Below are positions 9,687-18,587 of a stretch of DNA of 64,000 bases, one piece after another. The notes below the pieces were generated by a model. It was not told the origin of the DNA and ran no database searches. It saw nothing but the letters and a program-made list of their open reading frames with translations. A program made the position numbers and the translations under genes. This stretch comes from Gemmatimonadaceae bacterium (GTDB taxonomy: Bacteria; Gemmatimonadota; Gemmatimonadetes; Gemmatimonadales; Gemmatimonadaceae), in contig JABAQJ010000002.1 in NCBI GenBank assembly GCA_019186945.1, forward strand, positions 1 to 64,000, read 5' to 3'. Numbering within the stretch: the first letter of the stretch is position 1; each line of letters begins with the position of its first letter.

Positions 9687-10739
9687 ATGCTGGTAGTCAT
9701 GCAGCACAAGGCAACCCAGGACGAGATCGACGTGGTGTGCGAGGCCATCGCGAAGATGGGGTACACTCCGTTGCCGATGCCAGGCGAGCAGCGCACGGCC
9801 ATCGGCCTCATCGGAAACGACGGCCGCGTGGACGATTCGCAGATCGTCGGGCTCGCCGGTGTCGCGCAGGTGATCCATGTATCGAAACCGTACAAGCAGG
9901 TGTCGCGCGAGTGGCGGAGTGGCAATACGCTGGTGACGATCGCGCCAGGCGTGACGGTGGGCGGTAACGAGATCGTGGTCATCGCTGGACCGTGTTCTGT
10001 GGAGAACGAAGAACAGATCGTCACCGCGGCGCGCGCGGTGCGGGCGGCTGGCGCCACGGCACTTCGCGGTGGCGCATTCAAGCCCCGTTCCTCACCCTAT
10101 TCCTTCCAGGGACTCGGACGAAAGGGATTGGAACTGCTGGCGGTGGCTCGCCGGGAAACCGGGTTGCCGATCGTGACGGAGGCAATGGACGAGGCCGGGG
10201 CGGAACAGGTCGCGGAAATCGCCGACTGCATCCAGATCGGCGCGCGCAACATGCAGAACTATTCCCTGCTAAAGTCGGTGGGAAGGCTCAACAAGCCGGT
10301 ACTTCTCAAGCGGGGGATGGCGGCAACGATCACGGAACTCCTGCTCTGCGCCGAGTACTTGCTGGCGGAAGGCAACAATCAGGTCATCCTCTGCGAGCGC
10401 GGAGTGCGGTCCTTCGATCCTGCGGCCCGCAACATGTTCGACCTGAACGCGATCCCGATAGTTCACCGCCTCTCGCACTTGCCGGTTATCGGCGATCCGA
10501 GCCATGGCACTGGAAGCCGCGATCAGGTAACGCCGATGGCGCGAGCCGCCGTTGCAGCTGGCGCTGACGGTCTGCTCGTGGAGGTGCATCCCGCGCCGGA
10601 CCGCGCACTCTCGGACGGAGCCCAGTCGCTGCATCCCGAGCAGTTCATCCGCTTGATGCAGGAAGTACGCGCAATCTCGCAGGCGATCGGCCGTTCCGTC
10701 TCGCCGAGTCCGGGAACCGCCGCCCTGCAGATCGGGTAG
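9687..10739 (+). CDS. aroF: 3-deoxy-7-phosphoheptulonate synthase (DAHP synthase, class I-beta)
   Basis: 350 residues. It condenses phosphoenolpyruvate with erythrose 4-phosphate, the first step of the shikimate pathway to aromatic amino acids. An N-terminal ferredoxin-like regulatory domain (about 1-70, [15 protein letters not shown]) precedes the TIM barrel, which shows [46 protein letters not shown] and [10 protein letters not shown], the usual substrate and metal-binding motifs. The frame is open upstream, but the ATG at 9687 has TGAGGAAAG just before it and matches the family N-terminus. The I-beta type often gains feedback control through the N-terminal domain; no attenuator or other upstream regulatory element is seen. 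Confidence 0.96.
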   Translation: MLVVMQHKATQDEIDVVCEAIAKMGYTPLPMPGEQRTAIGLIGNDGRVDDSQIVGLAGVAQVIHVSKPYKQVSREWRSGNTLVTIAPGVTVGGNEIVVIAGPCSVENEEQIVTAARAVRAAGATALRGGAFKPRSSPYSFQGLGRKGLELLAVARRETGLPIVTEAMDEAGAEQVAEIADCIQIGARNMQNYSLLKSVGRLNKPVLLKRGMAATITELLLCAEYLLAEGNNQVILCERGVRSFDPAARNMFDLNAIPIVHRLSHLPVIGDPSHGTGSRDQVTPMARAAVAAGADGLLVEVHPAPDRALSDGAQSLHPEQFIRLMQEVRAISQAIGRSVSPSPGTAALQIG

Positions 10740-10764
10740 CAGGCCATCCCCAGGCTCCGTGCAT

Positions 10765-11403
10765 ATGCGTTTCGCGATCCTCGTAATGATCCTGCCGTCG
10801 TTGCTGCTGGCGCAAGATGGAGCAGGAAGGGCCATCGATCTTGCGGTTGCGTCCTACGCCACTATCCGCACCGCGCGGGCGACGTTCGAGCAGCAGGTTA
10901 CCAACCCGCTCACCGGTTCGACTCTCAGGTCCAAGGGCGAGTTCGAGCAGGCGCGGCCGGACCGATTCGTCTTCACGTTCTCCGATCCGAAAGGAGATGC
11001 GATCGTATCCGACGGCAAGTTCATCTGGGTCTACTTGCCGAGTTCCGCGCCGGGCCAGGTACTGCGCTCGCCGATGTCAGCGGAGGCAGCTGGCAGTCTG
11101 GATCTGATCGGCGAGTTCTTCTCCAACCCACGCAGCAGATACACGATTGGCGATGGCGGACGCGCCACGCTGGACGGTAGGGACGTCCGTGTCGTGTCGC
11201 TCACGCCGAAAGGCACGGCAGCGTTCACCAGAGCCAAGGTCTGGATCGACGCTGCTACGGGGACACTCCGGCAGTTCGAGGCAGAGGAAGCGTCCGGGAT
11301 CGTGCGCCTCGTAAAGATCGTCACGTTCACGCCTAACGCGAAAGTGGACGCGAGCGCGTTCACATTTTCTGTCCCGCGCGGCGTGCGCATCGTCGCTCGA
11401 TAG
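10765..11403 (+). CDS. lolA: Outer-membrane lipoprotein carrier protein LolA
   Basis: 212 residues from ATG 10765 (a GTG six bases upstream is an alternative). A short signal peptide (about 1-17, MRFAILVMILPSLLLAQ) is followed by the LolA fold: TARATFEQQV, KGEFEQARPDRFVFTF, DGKFIWVYLPS and a C-terminal FTPNAKVDASAFTFSVP. LolA is the periplasmic chaperone that takes lipoproteins from LolCDE to the outer membrane, consistent with the lipoproteins encoded nearby. The gene ends 25 bases before the convergent ctpA gene; that gap holds only a small hairpin (TCCGTT-GCG-AACGGA, 11410-11424). Confidence 0.9.
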   Translation: MRFAILVMILPSLLLAQDGAGRAIDLAVASYATIRTARATFEQQVTNPLTGSTLRSKGEFEQARPDRFVFTFSDPKGDAIVSDGKFIWVYLPSSAPGQVLRSPMSAEAAGSLDLIGEFFSNPRSRYTIGDGGRATLDGRDVRVVSLTPKGTAAFTRAKVWIDAATGTLRQFEAEEASGIVRLVKIVTFTPNAKVDASAFTFSVPRGVRIVAR

Positions 11404-11428
11404 CTTCGATCCGTTGCGAACGGAGTCA

Positions 11429-13009
11429 TTACTTCGCGACGGAGTTCCTGGCCGTTCCGCGTCGCAGTAGTTCGCCCGTCGTTGTGGCGCCGCGAAGAAG
11501 TTCCGCGGCGACAGAGATCACGTGGTCGTCGGCGATTGCCCGCTGCGCCTCAGCCGCCGGACCGAAGACGTAGCGCGCGATCTCCCTGGCCAGGAGTCGC
11601 GAGACGAGTCGCGATGCACCATCGTACGTGGCACGGTCCAGCGTCAACCCGCGCCGCTCCAGCCCACGCCACAGCTCGTCTCGCATTGGCTGCGTCACGA
11701 CGAAATCGCGCGAGCGAACCTCGCCGGACGTCTTGAGTCGGATAGCTTCGGCGGTCATCGCGTCCCGCAGATCCTCCACTCGATTCCCAAGCGCTGCTTC
11801 GAATGCCTGTTCCGCAGGCGCGAAAACCGTGTCGCCGGCAAGCACGTCTGGCGTGATGCCGCCTCCCCCGTAGATCGTTCGGCCACCGGTCGTCTCATAT
11901 TTCTGTCGCGCTTCGGATGCAACCGAGTCTTCGCCCTCAGCGGTGCTCCGCGGTCGATCAATCGAGCGTCCAAGCGGCGTATACCAGCGTGCGATCGTCA
12001 GCTTCAATGCACCACCGGTCGTAGTGGGAAACAGCGACTGCGCGCTCCCCTTCCCAAAGGTAGGACGCCCGACGACCAGTGCACGATCGTGGTCCTGCAG
12101 GGCACCAGCCACGATTTCCGACGCGCTCGCACTTCCTCCGTCGACAAGCAATACAAGAGGGAGATCGGGCCACCGCTGCGCTGTCTGATCGACGAACTGC
12201 TGGTTTACTCCCGGAGCACGACCGCGGATACTGACGATCAACTCCTTCGGATCGAGGAACAGATCGGCCACTCCCACGCCACGCGCGAGGATCCCGCCGG
12301 GATTCTGCCGAAGATCCAGAATCAACGAACGCATCCCGGCGGTCCGTAATGAATCGATCGTCCGGGAAAGCTCGACTTCCGCGGAATCCGAGAAAACATT
12401 GAGGTCCAGGTAACCAAGACCGTCGCCCATTAGCGCCGCGCGACCGACTGCTCGGCGGTGAATCTCGTCTCTCGGCACCGCGATGCTGATCGGACTGGCG
12501 GAGCCCGGACGCTCAAGCACCAGAGTCACACTCGTGCCCGGCTCTCCCCGAACCGCACGAATCGACTCATCCGTGGTCCATCCACGCGTCGATTTTCCGT
12601 CGATCTGCACGATGCGGTCGCCGCTCCGCAGTCCCATGTGCTCGGCGGGAGTGCCGGGGATAGTTCCGATTACCGTCGCCCAGCGGTCGCGGTTGTCGAT
12701 GAGCGCGCCGATACCTGCATAATTCCCGGATATGCGTTCCTCGAGGCGCTGAACGCGATCCGGCTTCAGGTACTGGGTGTGCGGGTCGTGGAGCTCCTGC
12801 AGCATCCCCACCATGGCCTTCTCGTACAAGTCGGCGTCCGAGATGGAGTCGACGTAGAACTGCTTCACGCGAGCCGCCACTGCACCGAAAAGCCGCGAAC
12901 CGTTCACCGCGGATGCGGCGTGCGCGGAAAGTCCCCGCTGCAGCAGCCATCCACCGCTGACAAAGACAGTGCCCAGAACTCCAACGACGATCGCGGCGCG
13001 TGTTCGCAT
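11429..13009 (-). CDS. ctpA: S41-family C-terminal processing peptidase with PDZ domain
   Basis: 526 residues from an ATG. The N-terminus has a signal/anchor helix (AIVVGVLGTVFVSGGWLL). A PDZ domain (about 95-175) carries GIGALIDNRD and MGLRSGDRIVQIDG. The S41 protease core shows GYLDLNVF, LILDLRQNPGG, the catalytic serine region GGSASASEIVAGALQDHD and the catalytic lysine in GRPTFGKGSAQ, giving the Ser-Lys dyad of the Ctp family. The C-terminal ~170 residues are family-variable. It acts in the periplasm on C-termini of envelope proteins. It is the last gene of the rpmE-prfA-prmC-ylbF-tmk chain, 16 bases after tmk. Confidence 0.93.
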   Translation of the reverse strand: MRTRAAIVVGVLGTVFVSGGWLLQRGLSAHAASAVNGSRLFGAVAARVKQFYVDSISDADLYEKAMVGMLQELHDPHTQYLKPDRVQRLEERISGNYAGIGALIDNRDRWATVIGTIPGTPAEHMGLRSGDRIVQIDGKSTRGWTTDESIRAVRGEPGTSVTLVLERPGSASPISIAVPRDEIHRRAVGRAALMGDGLGYLDLNVFSDSAEVELSRTIDSLRTAGMRSLILDLRQNPGGILARGVGVADLFLDPKELIVSIRGRAPGVNQQFVDQTAQRWPDLPLVLLVDGGSASASEIVAGALQDHDRALVVGRPTFGKGSAQSLFPTTTGGALKLTIARWYTPLGRSIDRPRSTAEGEDSVASEARQKYETTGGRTIYGGGGITPDVLAGDTVFAPAEQAFEAALGNRVEDLRDAMTAEAIRLKTSGEVRSRDFVVTQPMRDELWRGLERRGLTLDRATYDGASRLVSRLLAREIARYVFGPAAEAQRAIADDHVISVAAELLRGATTTGELLRRGTARNSVAK

Positions 13010-13025
13010 TCAGTGAAGGAATAGG

Positions 13026-13712
13026 CTACTGATTCGATCCCTTTTCTAACATTATGGCTGCTCGCAGCTCGATGTCCATGACGGCAAGTATTCGCTGAGT
13101 GACTTCCTCCTCGGTCCCAGCCGCCTCCACAGCCACGATTCGCCCTGCTTCCGGATGGTTGCTCTGCCATGCAGGGCGAACGAAGTCCCGAAAGGCTCGA
13201 GCAACACGCAAGTGAAATTCGGCGTCAGCCTGCTCGATGCGATCGGGACCGTTTCCCGGCCGGGCGCGCATTCGGGCCAGTGACTCCTCGATCGGAAGAG
13301 TCAGGAGAATCGTCAGGGCCGGAACCAGATCCGCCGTCGCCAGACGGTTGGCCGACCGTACCTCTGATTCAGGAAGTCCTCGTCCGAAAACCTGGTAGGC
13401 ATAGGTCGAGAGCAGGAACCGATCCGCAAGCACGAGCTCACCGCGGCCCAAAGCTGGTCGGATTACATCGGCAACGAGTTGTGCACGCGATGCCATGAAC
13501 AGTAGCGCCTCGGAACTGGGATCGATTCGATACTGGGAATCGAGCACAAGACGTCGCACCTCATCGCCTAGCTCCGTACCTCCTGGCTCCCGCACCTGAG
13601 TTGTCGCGATCCCCTGCCTCCTCAGACTGTCCGCCAATCTGCAGGCCTGAGTCGACTTGCCGACGCCTTCCGCCCCTTCAAGGACGACCAACGCGCCACG
13701 TTGCGCAGTCAC
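13026..13712 (-). CDS. tmk: Thymidylate kinase
   Basis: 228 residues from a GTG overlapping the ylbF stop (GTGA). It phosphorylates dTMP to dTDP. The P-loop GAEGVGKSTQA is near residues 13-23, the substrate motif REPGGTELGDEVRRL follows, and VLADRFLLST corresponds to the conserved DR(Y/F) segment; the lid region is around EQADAEFHLRVARAF. Length is slightly above the usual 205-215 because of an extended C-terminal tail. The tail contains one of the few TTA leucine codons in the window that is not followed by a GGC or GGT glycine codon (13047-13049). Confidence 0.95.
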   Translation of the reverse strand: MTAQRGALVVLEGAEGVGKSTQACRLADSLRRQGIATTQVREPGGTELGDEVRRLVLDSQYRIDPSSEALLFMASRAQLVADVIRPALGRGELVLADRFLLSTYAYQVFGRGLPESEVRSANRLATADLVPALTILLTLPIEESLARMRARPGNGPDRIEQADAEFHLRVARAFRDFVRPAWQSNHPEAGRIVAVEAAGTEEEVTQRILAVMDIELRAAIMLEKGSNQ

Positions 13713-14098
13713 CCGAGGGTGATGATCGAGCTGGTCGCGCCCGCCTTGATCCCCTCGCCGATCCAGTCGTTGACCTGCACCATCGTCTTCTCGTAGTTCT
13801 CCTGCGCCACGATCATGCGTTGATACGCCGGCAGCACCTGGACCTTGCCGAGAAGCTCATCCAGCTCGCGCTCCATTTCCTGGGTAGGTTCCTGGCCGCG
13901 CTCCATCAATGCCTGCGCCTGGACACGCAATTCCGTCATCCGGTTCAGGGCACTCACTGCGTCGCGATCGGCCTTGAGGCCGTCGTTGGCTCGCATGAAG
14001 GCTTGGTGCTCGGCGCTCTGGCCGATGAGCCGACCCAGTTCGCGGGCCTTGTGTTCCATCGCCGTGGCAGATCCATGCGTGACGAAAGGAGAAGTCAT
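13709..14098 (-). CDS. YlbF/YmcA-family protein
   Basis: 129 residues from the ATG at 14098; a GTG at 14134 would overlap prmC and is less likely. The protein is almost entirely helical and acidic, with the YlbF pattern of an early KARELGRLIGQSAEH segment, a mid DAVSALNRMTELR helix and late YQRMIVAQENYEKTM. In Bacillus the related YlbF-YmcA-YaaT complex modulates RNase Y-dependent mRNA maturation and competence; whether that role holds here is unknown. It sits between prmC and tmk in an overlapping operon, linking it to translation and nucleotide genes. Confidence 0.8.
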   Translation of the reverse strand: MTSPFVTHGSATAMEHKARELGRLIGQSAEHQAFMRANDGLKADRDAVSALNRMTELRVQAQALMERGQEPTQEMERELDELLGKVQVLPAYQRMIVAQENYEKTMVQVNDWIGEGIKAGATSSIITLG

Positions 14099-14109
14099 CG
14101 GTAGACTCG

Positions 14110-15033
14110 TCAATATGAAGTGTTGGCGCGGCACGCCGTGACAAATCTATCGCGGCCGGCGAGATCCTTGTGAATGCGAACTGCGTTCCATCCCCCCCGA
14201 TCAAGGACGGTCCTGGCGACGCGCTCTGCCCTCCGTTCATCGACCTCGATCGCGAGCACGCCGCCAGCCCGAACATGATGGGGAGCGAGGTCGATCAGTT
14301 GGCGCGTGATATCCAGACCATCTCCGCCGCACATCAGCGCCTCAGCGGGTTCCCAGTCTCGGACCGAGCGCGGCAGCGCCGGTGCCTCCTCGAATGCGAT
14401 ATACGGTGGGTTGGAGGCCAGGACGTCGAACTGCTCATTGCGTACCGGTGCGAACATCGAGCCCACGCGAAACTCGATCGGCGTACACAAAGCTCGGGCA
14501 TAGCGTGCGGCGTTATTGCGGGCAACATCCAGCGCACCGCACGACACGTCCGTCGCCACCACACGCCCGAAGTTCGCCTCCGAGGCCAGCGCGATTGCGA
14601 TCGCTCCCGAACCAGTGCCGATCTCGAGAACGTGGAGATCCGCGCGCCCGCGCACCATGGCTAGCACGTGGTCCACGAGCATTTCCGTCTCGGGACGAGG
14701 GATCAGCACCCGCTCGTCAACCGCGAGCGTCAGGTGTCGGAAGGCCGCACGCTGGACCGCATACGCGAACGGGGCGCCCGCCGCGCGGCGCTCTGCGGCA
14801 ATCCGCGCTGCGAGAATGACGCCTTCGCCAAGCGCTGCAGTCGGTTCGAGCACTGGCCAGAACCGCGGTGCCTCACAGACGGCCGCCACCAGATCGCGCG
14901 CTTCTGTTCGGCTCGCCGCGATTCCCGCACGCTCGAGTCGGACGGCCAGCTCGGCGACCAGCCTGCCGGCCGTAGCGTCTGGCTCAACGGAGCCTGTCGC
15001 GGCATTGACCTGGCGCGCGAGAGACGAACTCAC
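14110..15033 (-). CDS. prmC: Peptide chain release factor N5-glutamine methyltransferase PrmC
   Basis: 307 residues from a GTG overlapping the prfA stop (GTGA). It methylates the glutamine of the GGQ motif in release factors. The N-terminal helical domain (about 25-110) includes [13 protein letters not shown]. The SAM-binding domain shows [14 protein letters not shown] near 135, [18 protein letters not shown] and the catalytic NPPYI near 208. [12 protein letters not shown], the usual linker motif, is present ([15 protein letters not shown]). Its position directly behind prfA, which encodes its substrate, is the common conserved arrangement. Confidence 0.96.
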   Translation of the reverse strand: MSSSLARQVNAATGSVEPDATAGRLVAELAVRLERAGIAASRTEARDLVAAVCEAPRFWPVLEPTAALGEGVILAARIAAERRAAGAPFAYAVQRAAFRHLTLAVDERVLIPRPETEMLVDHVLAMVRGRADLHVLEIGTGSGAIAIALASEANFGRVVATDVSCGALDVARNNAARYARALCTPIEFRVGSMFAPVRNEQFDVLASNPPYIAFEEAPALPRSVRDWEPAEALMCGGDGLDITRQLIDLAPHHVRAGGVLAIEVDERRAERVARTVLDRGGWNAVRIHKDLAGRDRFVTACRANTSY

Positions 15034-16103
15034 GAGACGCCGATCTCCAACTTCTCCTCGGTATCCGCCAGCTTCAGCGCTTCGACGAAACGCGCGATGT
15101 CGCCATCCATGATCGCCGACAAGTCGTACAGCGTGAGGTTGATACGATGGTCCGTCACGCGACTTTGCGGAAAGTTGTAGGTACGGATCTTTGCGGACCG
15201 ATCTCCAGTGCTTACCTGCGAGCGCCGCATGCGTGAACGGGCCGCCTCCTGTTCGGCGATCCGCAGGTCCAGAAGGCGGGAACGCAGGACTTCCATTGCC
15301 TTGGCCCGGTTCTGAATCTGCGAACGCTGGTCCTGCTGCTGGACGACGACTCCGGTCGGCAGGTGCGTGATGCGGACGGCTGAGTCGGTTGTGTTGACGC
15401 CCTGCCCACCAGGGCCCGATGCGCGGAACACGTCGATGCGGAGTTCCTTGTCGTCCAGAGCGACGTCGACTTCCTCGGCTTCAGGCAGAACCGCGACCGT
15501 TGCAGCCGACGTATGAATCCGGCCAGCACTCTCAGTGACGGGAACGCGCTGTACCCGATGCACTCCGGACTCCCAACGCAGGTCGCCATACGCACCCGGT
15601 CCGTTGACCTTGAACGAGGCATCCTTCACGCCGCCGAGCGCTCCCTCGGAGTACGAGATATCCTCGATTCTCCAACCGCGGCGTTCGATGTAGCGGCGGT
15701 ACATCCTGTAGAGGTCGGCGGCGAACAGCGCCGCTTCATCGCCTCCGGTACCAGCTCGCAGCTCGACAATCGCGGGGCGGTCGTCCAACGGATCGTGCGG
15801 TACGAGGAGCGGCTTGAGCTCCTGCAGGAGCGAAGCGATACTCGATTCGAGCCGAGGAACCTCTGCGCGTGCTTCGCCGGCAAGCTCGGCGTCATCGGCA
15901 GACACGAGTTCACGAGCTTCCGCAAGCTCCTGCTCGAGCTTTCCGAGCCGTGCGGCACGATCCACTACGACGGCAAGGCGCTGGTGCTCCCGGCCAAGGG
16001 AGGCGAGCGCCTTTGCGTCTTTCAGTGTCCGGGGATCGCCGAGCTCGCGCTCAACATCGCTCGCGCGAGCGACGGCTTCCGCAAGCCGGTCGCGTAGGCT
16101 CAG
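15030..16103 (-). CDS. prfA: Peptide chain release factor 1, probable CTG start
   Basis: The canonical-start frame begins at GTG 15965 (311 residues), but family RF1 proteins are about 355-360 residues. Reading upstream without a stop gives a normal RF1 N-terminus ([16 protein letters not shown], then [20 protein letters not shown]) back to a CTG at 16103-16101 that overlaps the rpmE stop as CTGA; the codon before it is TAA and no ATG, GTG or TTG exists between. GGAAAG sits 5 bases upstream of the CTG. The full protein is 357 residues. RF1 features are visible: the stop-codon recognition tripeptide PVT in RVPVTES, and the GGQ loop in [15 protein letters not shown]. It releases peptides at UAA/UAG. 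Confidence 0.93.
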   Translation of the reverse strand: MSLRDRLAEAVARASDVERELGDPRTLKDAKALASLGREHQRLAVVVDRAARLGKLEQELAEARELVSADDAELAGEARAEVPRLESSIASLLQELKPLLVPHDPLDDRPAIVELRAGTGGDEAALFAADLYRMYRRYIERRGWRIEDISYSEGALGGVKDASFKVNGPGAYGDLRWESGVHRVQRVPVTESAGRIHTSAATVAVLPEAEEVDVALDDKELRIDVFRASGPGGQGVNTTDSAVRITHLPTGVVVQQQDQRSQIQNRAKAMEVLRSRLLDLRIAEQEAARSRMRRSQVSTGDRSAKIRTYNFPQSRVTDHRINLTLYDLSAIMDGDIARFVEALKLADTEEKLEIGVS

Positions 16104-16306
16104 TTACTCTTTCCGGCGTATTTCTGGCGGAAGCGTTCGACACGTCCCGCGGTATCCAGCAGCTTCTGCTTCCCGGTAAAGAATGGGTGGCAGTTGGAGC
16201 ACACGTCGAGATTCAGGGCGGGTACGGTTGACCGCGTTTGCCAACTATTGCCGCAGGCGCAGTGAACCGTCGCCGTTGCGTATTCTGGATGGATTTCGGG
16301 CTTCAC
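16100..16306 (-). CDS. rpmE: 50S ribosomal protein L31 (bL31, zinc-binding type)
   Basis: 68 residues from a GTG at 16306; the frame stays open upstream but the family N-terminus is VKPEIHPEY. Four cysteines, in the pairs CAC (residues 16 and 18) and CSNC (37 and 40), match the zinc-binding C+ form. The central [24 protein letters not shown] is cut here to its recognisable parts: HPFFTGKQ and [14 protein letters not shown] lies about 8 bases before the start. It is the first gene of the translation-termination operon and has a promoter about 30-60 bases upstream. The stop overlaps the CTG start of prfA. Confidence 0.95.
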   Translation of the reverse strand: MKPEIHPEYATATVHCACGNSWQTRSTVPALNLDVCSNCHPFFTGKQKLLDTAGRVERFRQKYAGKSN

Positions 16307-16338
16307 GGGAGCCTCAGGTCTACGGTGGGAAGCTGTGT

Positions 16339-16368
16339 AATATACTGGGCTTACGGGACGCGTTTCAA
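16339..16368 (-). promoter_or_regulatory. Sigma-70-type promoter for the rpmE-prfA-prmC operon
   Basis: On the minus strand a TTGAAA (-35, 16368-16363) is separated by 18 bases from TATATT (-10, 16344-16339), or by 17 from GTATAT. It stands 33 bases ahead of the rpmE GTG and is notably AT-rich against the surrounding sequence. No other promoter of this quality is obvious before the operon. Confidence 0.55.
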
Positions 16369-16565
16369 CCGGCATGCGCAGGTGATGGTTTGGCGCCGAA
16401 CGAGGGCCGGTCTGACCGACTCTCGCTGCAAGCTGGGAAATGATGTGACGGGCGTTACGGGCGCCGAGCGTACCACGGCACGACAATACCGCGCGCATCG
16501 TGACCTCGGTATCCTGCGCGCGTCTTGCGTTACAGGGGGGTGCGCCCGGAATCCAACCTATCACC

Positions 16566-16580
16566 GAATCCGCCGGATTC
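16566..16580. promoter_or_regulatory. Perfect inverted repeat upstream of the Crp/Fnr gene, possible operator
   Basis: GAATCC-GCC-GGATTC is an exact 6+3+6 palindrome ending 15 bases before the Crp/Fnr start codon. A further half-site GGAATCC occurs at about 16549-16555. The position suggests a regulator-binding site, perhaps autoregulatory, but the sequence differs from the classical TGTGA/TCACA Crp site. Confidence 0.4.
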
Positions 16581-16595
16581 AGGTTTCTTAGATAA

Positions 16596-17270
16596 ATGGA
16601 AACTCCAAACTTCCTTCGGACGATCCCGCTCTTCTCACGCCTCGATGACGTCGAGTTGCAGCGATTCGCGGATCTTACGCGGGAGAAGAGCTATCCGAAG
16701 GGAAGCGTGATCGTGTTCGAGGACGATCCTGGCGACTCGTTGTTCATCGTCCGGGAAGGTCGCGTGAAGGTCGTGCTCATTGGGGAGGACGGTCGGGAGG
16801 TCATCCTGGGTGTCCTTGGCGTAGGTGAGCATTTCGGCGAGCTGTCACTCATAGACGACCAACCGCGGTCGGCGCACGTGATCGCGATGGAGGAAACGAA
16901 TCTCCTCGTGCTGCGGCGTGACGAGTTCCGCCGCCGCGTCGAAGCGAACCCTGCCGTTGCGTGGTCGCTTCTGGTCGAATTGGCCCGTCGTCTCCGTCGA
17001 GCCGATGCGAAGATTCATGGCTTGGCCCTGTTGGACGTGCCTGGACGCATCGCGAGATTGGTGCTCGACTTCGCCCAGGAGGGCGGGTCGGAGACGATCG
17101 AGAAACCGCTCACGCATCAGACCATCGCCCACATGATCGGCGCAAGCCGTGAGACTGTTTCGCGCACGATCCGGGACTTCCAGATTCAGGGGCTGATTCG
17201 TGTGGAGCGCCGCAGAATCTCGGTCGCGAATCGCTCGGCGTTGAAGCAGCTCGCCCAAGCGCGCCTGTAG
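16596..17270 (+). CDS. Crp/Fnr-family transcriptional regulator
   Basis: 224 residues from an ATG. The N-terminal cyclic-nucleotide-binding-like domain (about 5-120) shows [39 protein letters not shown] and the phosphate-binding-cassette-like [14 protein letters not shown], which retains the Arg-Ser that contacts cyclic nucleotide in CRP. The C-terminal winged helix (about 150-215) has [19 protein letters not shown]. There are no N-terminal cysteines for an Fe-S cluster, so it is CRP-like rather than FNR-like. A perfect palindrome lies just upstream. Targets are unknown. Confidence 0.92.
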   Translation: METPNFLRTIPLFSRLDDVELQRFADLTREKSYPKGSVIVFEDDPGDSLFIVREGRVKVVLIGEDGREVILGVLGVGEHFGELSLIDDQPRSAHVIAMEETNLLVLRRDEFRRRVEANPAVAWSLLVELARRLRRADAKIHGLALLDVPGRIARLVLDFAQEGGSETIEKPLTHQTIAHMIGASRETVSRTIRDFQIQGLIRVERRRISVANRSALKQLAQARL

Positions 17271-17305
17271 CCTGTGGCGTGATCTGGGGCATCGCCGCCA
17301 CGACG

Positions 17306-17345
17306 CCGCTCCATTAGCTAGGACCCCGCTCCATTGGTTAGATAG
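17306..17345. repeat. Two tandem 20-bp imperfect repeats between crp-like and MBL genes
   Basis: CCGCTCCATT occurs at 17306-17315 and 17326-17335, exactly 20 bases apart, each followed by a related AT-richer tail (AGCTAGGACC and GGTTAGATAG). The repeat lies about 40 bases before the start of the MBL-fold gene, where a regulator site or promoter would be expected. No standard promoter is evident. Confidence 0.35.
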
Positions 17346-17383
17346 TTACTGAGCATTTCATCCTCGCTTGCCGGACAGGACGG

Positions 17384-18259
17384 ATGCGCCTTCGTTTTTG
17401 GGGAACTCGTGGATCGTGCCCGTCTCCCGGACCATCGACCAACCGTTACGGTGGGAACACGACCTGTCTGGAGGTTCGCACCGACGATGACGATCTCCTG
17501 ATATTCGATGCGGGGACTGGCATTCGGGAGCTTGGACTCGCCCTGATTCGAGGCGCGGACGGATCACCAATTCGCGGCGAGATCTTCTTCAGCCACGCGC
17601 ACTGGGATCACATTCAGGGGCTTCCTTTCTTCACCCCCGCGTTCCAGCACGGCAACGATTTCACGCTCTGGGGTTCGCCAACGCTGTTCGGCAGCCTGGG
17701 GGTCGTGCTCCGCCAGCAAATGAGTCCGGTCGTGTTCCCGGTGGGATTCGACGCACTGCGTGCACGGCTGGAGGTACGCGCGCTCGAGGGTCAGCGGCGC
17801 TCGGGGAGCGGATATGACGTCCGAACGATCGACGTGCGGCATCCGGGAGGTGCGTTGGGCTTTCGCGTCTCTGCGGCTGGGCAGCCGGGTAGATCGTTCG
17901 TGTTCATCCCGGACAACGAACTGGATCCCAGTTTCGACGAGCGCGATGGCCAGCCACGGCCGGCGTCTCGCGAGGCGCTCGTCGAATTCGCGAGGGGGGC
18001 GCAGGTGCTGATTCACGACGCCATGTACACTGGGACGGAATACATGGAACATCGTGGTTGGGGACACTCCTCGTATCGTGACGCGATCGAGTTTGCGCTG
18101 GCGGCGGACGTACAGACGCTGGTGCTGTTTCATCACGAGCCGGACCGCGAAGATACGGCGCTGGATTCGATGCTGCAGCTGTGTCACGAGATGGTTGCCG
18201 AGCGGGGCGGTTCGCTGGAGATCGTTGCTGCTGCAGAAGGGATGGAGATCGGCATCTAG
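17384..18259 (+). CDS. MBL-fold metal-dependent hydrolase (phosphodiesterase-like)
   Basis: 291 residues from an ATG. The opening MRLRFWGTRGSCPSPG and YGGNTTCLEV are typical of the MBL subfamily that includes PhnP-like and cyclic-nucleotide-type phosphodiesterases. The zinc motif FFSHAHWDHIQGLPFF (HxHxDH) is near residue 67, further ligands lie in LIHDAMYT and the C-terminal VLFHHEPDREDT. It is cytoplasmic, with no signal peptide. Its substrate is not evident. Standing next to a CRP-like regulator, a cyclic-nucleotide phosphodiesterase role is an attractive but unproven idea. A GC-rich hairpin follows 67 bases after the stop. Confidence 0.85.
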   Translation: MRLRFWGTRGSCPSPGPSTNRYGGNTTCLEVRTDDDDLLIFDAGTGIRELGLALIRGADGSPIRGEIFFSHAHWDHIQGLPFFTPAFQHGNDFTLWGSPTLFGSLGVVLRQQMSPVVFPVGFDALRARLEVRALEGQRRSGSGYDVRTIDVRHPGGALGFRVSAAGQPGRSFVFIPDNELDPSFDERDGQPRPASREALVEFARGAQVLIHDAMYTGTEYMEHRGWGHSSYRDAIEFALAADVQTLVLFHHEPDREDTALDSMLQLCHEMVAERGGSLEIVAAAEGMEIGI

Positions 18260-18587
18260 TCTGATGTCGCGGAGATTCGTCGAGCAGGTCGCTAGATCCT
18301 GTCGGGGGCGCTGTCGCGCTGTGGGCGGCCGGCGAAAGGGCCGGCCCGTTTCGTCGAAGTGAGTCGACCCGGCTTTTCGGGCACCTGGTTAGTGGAGTGC
18401 CAGATCGGCGAAGTCCGCGCCGGCTGCTTCTCACACGATGGGCTCCCACGCATCGTGCGCAGTCGTGCGCTAGCCCAAGGCACCGCGCCCGTTGGGTCGC
18501 CGCAGCTGACACTGCGCGCGTTCCCGGGCCCGAATGCTACTCGCGGGCAGCGATGTGCAGCGTATCGCTTGGTTGCGGAAGGAAGAC
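18260..18587. other. Intergenic region between convergent MBL and hyuB genes
   Basis: 328 bases containing the hairpin listed at 18327-18346. A 92-codon plus-strand frame (18359-18637) runs into the hyuB coding region and has no recognisable features, so I do not call it. Nothing else is seen. Confidence 0.5.
18327..18352 (+). terminator. Hairpin terminator candidate after the MBL gene
   Basis: GGCCGGC (18327-18333), loop GAAAGG, GCCGGCC (18340-18346), then CGTTTCG. The stem is perfect; the T run is short. It lies between two convergent genes and could serve either. Confidence 0.45.
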
